From NCBI GenBank assembly GCA_031272655.1, contig JAISTJ010000091.1, positions 1 to 19,077 of the forward strand: DNA of 19,077 nt, read 5' to 3'. Both the position numbers and the translations under genes were made by a program. This document shows positions 15,002 to 19,077 of this stretch, piece by piece. Under the pieces are notes generated by a model that worked only from the letters and a program-made list of their open reading frames with translations, did no database searches and had not been told where the DNA came from. Source of the DNA: Tannerella sp. (GTDB taxonomy: Bacteria; Bacteroidota; Bacteroidia; Bacteroidales; Tannerellaceae). The first letter of the stretch is position 1; each line of letters begins with the position of its first letter.

Positions 15002-17974
15002 TTACCTGATTACTTTGGCGGCAGAGCCGGTAGAAGTGCGGAGTATGAAGATGCCGCGAGGCAGACCGCTGACGTCGAAAGTGTAGGTACCGACAGGCTT
15101 GTCGGCTGAATACATAACGCTGCCACTTACGGAATAAAGTGTTATACGTTCAGCCACAGGACTGTTGACGTAGAGCTTGCCATCACTAATACGGGCTTGG
15201 ATATCGGACTGTGGAGTTTCTTCCAAGTCTGTTGCTTTTTCACCTGCGCTTTCGGCAGTGCGGAGAGTGTTCCGCGCAAACAATGCATCAATCTCATCGT
15301 CGTTCAAGAGGCGGTTATAAATGAGAACGTCGTCTATTGAACCGTGAGCCGGCAGCAAACGTCTGTCTGGATCATATTTGGGTTTGCCGAAAATATAATT
15401 ACTAAATAATGATTCTATCTGTAACCAAGAATAATAGGCACCACCTTCGGTATGACCCATATAGCTAAGATGTTCATCATTATAAGAAGTGCTACATTTT
15501 AAAACAGCAAAATACCATAAATTATTTGGACTGTAACAACAAGTAGCTACTGTTCCATAGATACTACTATAAGATCCAACACCATCTTCCCATGGCCAGA
15601 CGACTATTGATACTTCAGATGATGCAACACCGGTTAATTGACAAATAACTCCCATCATCATCAGAGCTTCACCTTTCGGAGGAACACTTGCAACATTAAA
15701 CCATAGCGTTATAGTAAATCTTGCCAGATTATTTTTGAAACTTCCATCAATATAAGCGCTGTTTCCGTCAAAGTAATACGCATTATTTGCTTTACCGAAT
15801 CGATCGGTAGTGAGGGTGGCGCCGTGGACAGTGCCGTGGTTGCCATTGCCGCTTGCATCGTTGGCATTTCCGTTGAAGGGGAAATATGCCACTAAACCAT
15901 TGGTCGGGATAGCAGGAAGTGTTACCATAATAGTGCAGGTCGCTTTTTTGCTGCCGTCAACGGTTGTGGCGGTGATTGTGGCATTACCGACTAAGTTAGC
16001 GGTTACCAAGCCGGTAGAATCAACGCTTGCAATGGTAGAATCGGATGATGTCCACCGGACTTCCTTATTACTTGCATTGTCGGGCTTGACGGTGGCAATG
16101 AGTTGTAAATTCTCGTCTATTGCCAATTTACCGGAAGTCTTGTTCAGTGTTACTCCCGTAACCCGCACAACAGCAGATTTGACCGTAACAACACAGTCTG
16201 CAGTTTTGCCGCCGTCGGTTGTTGTAACTGTGATGGTAGCATCTCCTGCTGACTTAGCTGTTACTAACCCTGTGTGATCAACGCTTGCGACTGCCGGATC
16301 GGACGACGACCACGAGAGGGATTTGTCGGTAGCATTGTCCGGCTTGACGGTGGCTGTGAATTGGTAACTCCCACCTTCGGTCAATGTCTTTTCGCTTGCG
16401 TTGAGCAAAACGGACGTAACTGCTATATGCGACGTAACCGGCAGGCAATCAGTGATTCCGGTAGAGCCGTGCACCGGTTTCCATGTAGTCTCTTTATCGG
16501 TAGAAGTTACCATACGCAACTGGTCGGTTGGGGAGAGCGTCTGGGTTACCGTGCAGTTGTTAAAGGTCAGGGAGGCAGATTGTTCGCAGGGTTGCAGTTC
16601 AAGTGATGACTGGCCGAGTATCTCTTTTACCTTCCCTGAGGAGTCAGTCAGCGCTACTGCAATCAGGCCTTTGAACGGGTCGTAAGAAGTATTGGCGATT
16701 TCACATGACGCCATGGTAAACGGCTGGTTTTGAACAACATTAGGAACATCTTTTACCAGACCTTTGCTTGTATTGGTATTAGAGTATGTGAGCCGCAACT
16801 GAGACACCTCTTCTGCTTTGATTTCTGCTTCGCGGGAGCCGATTATCATGCCTTGTCCGTCCATATAGCCTATTCCGCCAGGATTTAGCGCTGTAAGGCG
16901 GAAATTGCCGTTACAGTAGCCGCTCCAGCCCCAATTGAACGTATATTCTCCATTATCGGTGTATCCTTCACAAATGAAAGCGTGGCCGCCAACATCTCCG
17001 GCTCCGCGGTAAATGACAGGACGCTTAGCATCAATTTCGGCCTTTAACATGGTTTCCCATTCGGAATCGGTAAACTGTGATTTGTATATGTATTCCGTTC
17101 TTGCATCATATCCGAAGAACGTTACGAGTGATAATGCCACATTGGACGGATTGGTACTTGTAGCGCCTGTCCTGTATGAGGCTTCGATGCTAACGCCGCA
17201 GTGGTACATCAGTTTGGAAACGGCATTACGCTGTGTTTCCGTTCTGATTTCGGAAGTGGTATTCGGCATGTTTGCCCAGTCGTATGTGCCAAAATCAACT
17301 TTCAGCGTTTGCCCGTTCCATACATAACTGTGACTGCCCGTACCAACAGCTGCGAAGCCATGGTCGGCATTATATTTCATCAGGATAGCCATCGCTGTTG
17401 CTACACTGCCTGTAACGGTGCGGTTGCCACCGACTTTCGGGCACATCAGGTTATAGGGTTCAAACTGGTCCCATTCGGCTGTGCCGAGTGGACCTGCTGC
17501 CTGTCGCAGGGACAGGTTTCCGGAGTCGAACCGTTCCCATTGCGGATTGACAGGCAAATCGGGATTATTGCGGACAATCGCAGAAATTTCGTTTTCATAG
17601 TTTTGCAGCCAGAGCAGGAATACCGGTGGGGCGGTCTTGCGGTCAAAAGCGCCCCGAAACGAATATCCGAGCACGGGATATGCGCGATCGTCGCCTGAGA
17701 TGATGATGAAACCGCTACTGTCGGCAAAGTTAAATACATAATAATAAGCTGTTTCACCTGCCGATGAGCGCAATGTTACGCTTTCGGGCTTTGCCGTGTA
17801 TGCAAGTTTCAAACTGCGGTCTTTGCCGCCGTTGCGAAGTGAAATTGTTTCAAACCGGTGGAAACAGTTTTCAGCCGTCCGTAATGCCCTGTTTACGGAC
17901 ACATTCCCTGCTTGCAATGTCATTGCAGGGATTATCAGGGCTGCCAATAATAATATCTTGTATTTCATAATCAT
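15002..17974 (-). CDS. C10-family (streptopain-like) protease homologue, catalytic Cys replaced by Ser; probable T9SS cargo
   Basis: A 990-residue secreted protein. Signal peptide about 1-22; Spi-type propeptide about 24-140; peptidase C10 domain about 165-380; an unassigned beta-rich region about 385-512; two BIG2 immunoglobulin-like domains at about 517-599 and 603-686; a LamG/concanavalin-like domain at about 692-902 (GLVAYFPFNGNANDASGNG to SIDDVLIYNRLLNDDEIDAL); and a C-terminal type-A-like T9SS sorting domain at about 922-990 ending AAKVIR. In the active site, the usual TGCVATAMA motif reads TGSVATAMA, so the nucleophile position is Ser190 (AGT, 17405-17407). The histidine region GGHAFICEGY (His331) and NWGWSG (347-352) are conserved. 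It may therefore be inactive as a cysteine protease and act as a binding protein. It follows a lipoprotein gene by 15 bases. An in-frame ATG two codons later is an equally likely start. Confidence 0.9.
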   Translation of the reverse strand: MIMKYKILLLAALIIPAMTLQAGNVSVNRALRTAENCFHRFETISLRNGGKDRSLKLAYTAKPESVTLRSSAGETAYYYVFNFADSSGFIIISGDDRAYPVLGYSFRGAFDRKTAPPVFLLWLQNYENEISAIVRNNPDLPVNPQWERFDSGNLSLRQAAGPLGTAEWDQFEPYNLMCPKVGGNRTVTGSVATAMAILMKYNADHGFAAVGTGSHSYVWNGQTLKVDFGTYDWANMPNTTSEIRTETQRNAVSKLMYHCGVSIEASYRTGATSTNPSNVALSLVTFFGYDARTEYIYKSQFTDSEWETMLKAEIDAKRPVIYRGAGDVGGHAFICEGYTDNGEYTFNWGWSGYCNGNFRLTALNPGGIGYMDGQGMIIGSREAEIKAEEVSQLRLTYSNTNTSKGLVKDVPNVVQNQPFTMASCEIANTSYDPFKGLIAVALTDSSGKVKEILGQSSLELQPCEQSASLTFNNCTVTQTLSPTDQLRMVTSTDKETTWKPVHGSTGITDCLPVTSHIAVTSVLLNASEKTLTEGGSYQFTATVKPDNATDKSLSWSSSDPAVASVDHTGLVTAKSAGDATITVTTTDGGKTADCVVTVKSAVVRVTGVTLNKTSGKLAIDENLQLIATVKPDNASNKEVRWTSSDSTIASVDSTGLVTANLVGNATITATTVDGSKKATCTIMVTLPAIPTNGLVAYFPFNGNANDASGNGNHGTVHGATLTTDRFGKANNAYYFDGNSAYIDGSFKNNLARFTITLWFNVASVPPKGEALMMMGVICQLTGVASSEVSIVVWPWEDGVGSYSSIYGTVATCCYSPNNLWYFAVLKCSTSYNDEHLSYMGHTEGGAYYSWLQIESLFSNYIFGKPKYDPDRRLLPAHGSIDDVLIYNRLLNDDEIDALFARNTLRTAESAGEKATDLEETPQSDIQARISDGKLYVNSPVAERITLYSVSGSVMYSADKPVGTYTFDVSGLPRGIFILRTSTGSAAKVIR
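15917..16423 (-). repeat. Two tandem BIG2-domain repeats within the C10-family gene
   Basis: Two units of about 250 bases encode similar domains of about 83 residues, each with a TVKPDNA motif, a WSSSD or WTSSD motif, SVD..GLVTA, and an AxDATITVTT or GNATITATT ending. They probably arose by tandem duplication and form a stalk between the protease-like and LamG domains. Confidence 0.8.
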
Positions 17975-17989
17975 TTAATTATCTGTATA

Positions 17990-18520
17990 TTAGTATTTTT
18001 TTGCCTTTACGACAAACTTGCCGTCAGTGATTTCGCCATTGGTTGTGCGGCACGAAAATGTACCTGTAAGCCTTTCGTCCGTAACTTCCGTAAAGGTCAG
18101 TTTGCCGATTTTACCAGCCTGGGTGATGTCGTCGGTATGGAAATTTTCTTCCGCCAGCGTGTCTCCCTCTGTAAAGAGAATGCTGATGTTTGGCGTAACA
18201 TAAGGCGATGAGGCGTAGATGTCAAGCGCTACGCCGGATTGGGCTTTTAACGTGATACTGACGGTGATCGCTGTTTTTTTAACAGCGTCGGAGCCTGTCA
18301 TAACGATATAGTCTTCGCCACGCCGCGTGAAAATGCAGGTCTCGTCGCCGGCAATGATGTATGCCGTTCCGTTGTACTTGAAATCGAAATAATAAGTAGC
18401 GACCGGCTGTTCCGGGTCTTTGGTCTCTTCTGACGGATCGTCGCCGTTCTTGCTGCAGGATACTAACAGCATCGCTACCGCGAGCGACATGACAGTCAAT
18501 GTGTTAATGTATTTCTTCAT
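17990..18520 (-). CDS. Small outer-membrane lipoprotein, function unknown
   Basis: A 176-residue predicted lipoprotein beginning MKKYINTLTVMSLAVAMLLV, with a lipobox ending LLVSC and lipidation at about Cys22, followed by an acidic tether (KNGDDPSEETKDPEQP). I chose the ATG at 18520: the longer frame from 18577 would run through the terminator hairpin and put 19 extra residues before the signal peptide. The mature part is beta-rich, with FDFKYNGTAYIIAG, and GTFSCRTTNGEITDGKFVVK at the end, resembling the DUF6252-type lipoproteins of Bacteroidota, though I cannot confirm membership. It lies 15 bases upstream of the C10-family gene, so the two are probably co-transcribed. A role as partner or inhibitor is possible, but it does not look like a Spi domain. 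Confidence 0.85.
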   Translation of the reverse strand: MKKYINTLTVMSLAVAMLLVSCSKNGDDPSEETKDPEQPVATYYFDFKYNGTAYIIAGDETCIFTRRGEDYIVMTGSDAVKKTAITVSITLKAQSGVALDIYASSPYVTPNISILFTEGDTLAEENFHTDDITQAGKIGKLTFTEVTDERLTGTFSCRTTNGEITDGKFVVKAKKY

Positions 18521-18530
18521 ATTACTGGAA

Positions 18531-18731
18531 TTAAAATAAAAACAGGCTGTTGCACGACCGCTTAGTAACGGTTGCAACAGCCTGTATGTTATAATTAGCT
18601 GATAAACAATTATTTACATATTGTGTGGGGGAGGGGGGTAAATGCCTGATAATCACGCAGTTATCTACGCAAGCAGTGATACTGCCCCCGGCAATGTTGG
18701 AGTTTGATTTATGTATAGTTTTTGCGAACAT
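18531..18731 (-). ncRNA. Candidate structured leader RNA or small RNA upstream of the lipoprotein-C10 operon
   Basis: From a predicted start near 18731 to the T-run of the terminator is about 200 nt. On the minus strand it has a small hairpin GCAGT-ATC-ACTGC (18685-18673). It also has a G5 tract (18689-18685) that can pair with either of two C-tracts (18638-18633 or 18631-18627), and then the long terminator hairpin. An open frame of 66 codons also spans it (ATG 18731-18729, stop in the T-run), with no recognisable protein features. It fills the 320-base gap before the divergent gene. I recognise no known RNA family. Confidence 0.4.
18533..18585 (-). terminator. Strong intrinsic terminator (attenuator) in the leader of the lipoprotein-C10 operon
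   Basis: ACAGGCTGTTGCA (18542-18554) and TGCAACAGCCTGT (18573-18585) form a perfect 13-bp stem. Inside, ACCG (18557-18560) pairs with CGGT (18569-18572), leaving a two-base bulge and an 8-nt loop. On the minus strand the stem runs into TTTTTATTTT. The lipoprotein ATG is only 12 bases beyond this tract. No T-run follows on the plus strand. Confidence 0.85.
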
Positions 18732-18736
18732 GGACG

Positions 18737-18744
18737 CAAAGATA
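18737..18744 (-). promoter_or_regulatory. Predicted -7 box for the leader/lipoprotein-C10 operon
   Basis: On the minus strand this reads TATCTTTG followed by CG, an exact TAnnTTTG match. Transcription would start near 18731, about 145 bases upstream of the terminator stem. A clear -33 TTTG is not seen at normal spacing. Confidence 0.6.
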
Positions 18745-18796
18745 TTCAAAATTTTTAAAAAGCTATTGATTTCAAGAAAAAATAATTTTTTTTTGT

Positions 18797-18804
18797 TACT
18801 TTTG
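18797..18804 (+). promoter_or_regulatory. Predicted -7 box for the oxidoreductase gene
   Basis: TACTTTTG matches TAnnTTTG and directly follows a T9 tract (18786-18794). The start site would be near 18810, about 30 bases before the ATG at 18841. Confidence 0.55.
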
Positions 18805-18840
18805 TAGCATAATTTTATAACAATTAATTATCACAACATC

Positions 18841-19077
18841 ATGAAAAGAAGGAGTTTCTTATCTACGACGGCATTACTTGGAACTACCACGCTGGCTGGT
18901 GGTATGCCGTTGCTTAGCAGTTGTTCGGACAAGAAAACTGCTTGGATGCGACTGTTATCGAACGAGGAGTTGAACCTGCCGCCGTTGCTCGACAAGGCGC
19001 CCGAAGGCAAGAACCTGAAAGTCGGGCTGATAGGCTGTGGCGGGCGTGGTACCGGCGCTGCGGGAAACCTGCTTAGC
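18841..19077 (+). CDS. Gfo/Idh/MocA-family oxidoreductase, Tat-exported (5' part only)
   Basis: The first 79 codons are present and the gene runs off the right edge. The N-terminus has a twin-arginine motif (KRRSFLSTTALLG), a hydrophobic stretch, and a lipobox-like LLSSC at about 24-28, so export by Tat with possible lipidation is predicted. After a linker, KNLKVGLIGCGGRGTGAAGN is the dinucleotide-binding glycine motif of the Gfo/Idh/MocA fold. Such proteins oxidise or reduce sugars, inositols or related compounds with NAD(P), and some Tat-exported relatives are glycosidases of family GH109. The specific substrate cannot be told from this fragment. It is divergent from the C10 operon. Confidence 0.88.
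   Translation, partial: MKRRSFLSTTALLGTTTLAGGMPLLSSCSDKKTAWMRLLSNEELNLPPLLDKAPEGKNLKVGLIGCGGRGTGAAGNLLS

Noticed and set aside
18521..18577. Upstream start adding 19 residues to the small lipoprotein
   Set aside because: It would encode residues from the terminator stem and bury the signal peptide; the ATG at 18520 gives a textbook lipoprotein signal.
18542..18585. Long inverted repeat considered as an insertion-sequence end
   Set aside because: There is one copy, with no transposase gene or flanking duplication; the T-run and position fit a terminator better.
18732..18749. ATG at 18749 as start of the leader frame
   Set aside because: It lies at or upstream of the -7 box and would not be transcribed from that promoter.

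Overview
The window looks like chromosomal DNA of a Bacteroidales bacterium (phylum Bacteroidota), probably gut-type or otherwise anaerobic. This rests on: a SusC/SusD pair with an ECF sigma factor and FecR anti-sigma factor; a C10 (streptopain-like) protease ending in what looks like a type IX secretion tail; the gene order nadK / pdxJ-exbB-exbD-tonB; -7 promoter boxes of the form TAnnTTTG; and A-rich leaders without Shine-Dalgarno sequences. The genus cannot be told from the sequence alone.

Layout. 1-81 (+) is the last 26 codons of a gene entering from the left. 313-6705 (-) is a tightly packed operon: ECF sigma factor, FecR anti-sigma factor, SusC-type TonB-dependent transporter with an STN signalling domain, and SusD-type lipoprotein. 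It is a self-regulated nutrient-uptake module without any glycan-degrading enzyme in view. 6814-8642 (+) holds trmB and an Mrp/ApbC-type P-loop ATPase, overlapping by ATGA. 8815-9681 (-) is nadK with its own terminator. 9796-13161 (+) runs pdxJ, exbB, exbD, tonB and a DJ-1/PfpI-family gene; the energy-transduction proteins made here are plausible partners for the SusC transporter. 13151-14879 (-) is an OmpA-family lipoprotein followed by a tRNA-dihydrouridine synthase. 15002-18520 (-) encodes a small lipoprotein and a 990-residue C10-family protein. 18841 to the right edge (+) is the start of a Tat-exported Gfo/Idh/MocA oxidoreductase.

Most unusual points. (1) The C10-family protein has serine (codon AGT, 17405-17407) where the family has its catalytic cysteine, while the catalytic histidine region is intact. 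(2) The operon encoding it has a leader of about 200 nt that ends in a near-perfect intrinsic terminator (18533-18585) just upstream of the first gene, so it looks like an attenuated operon or a separate small RNA. (3) There is a G8 homopolymer inside the susC reading frame. (4) The whole tonB/DJ-1 intergenic gap is built of 7-bp periodic sequence. No CRISPR array, tRNA, rRNA, insertion sequence or phage gene was seen.
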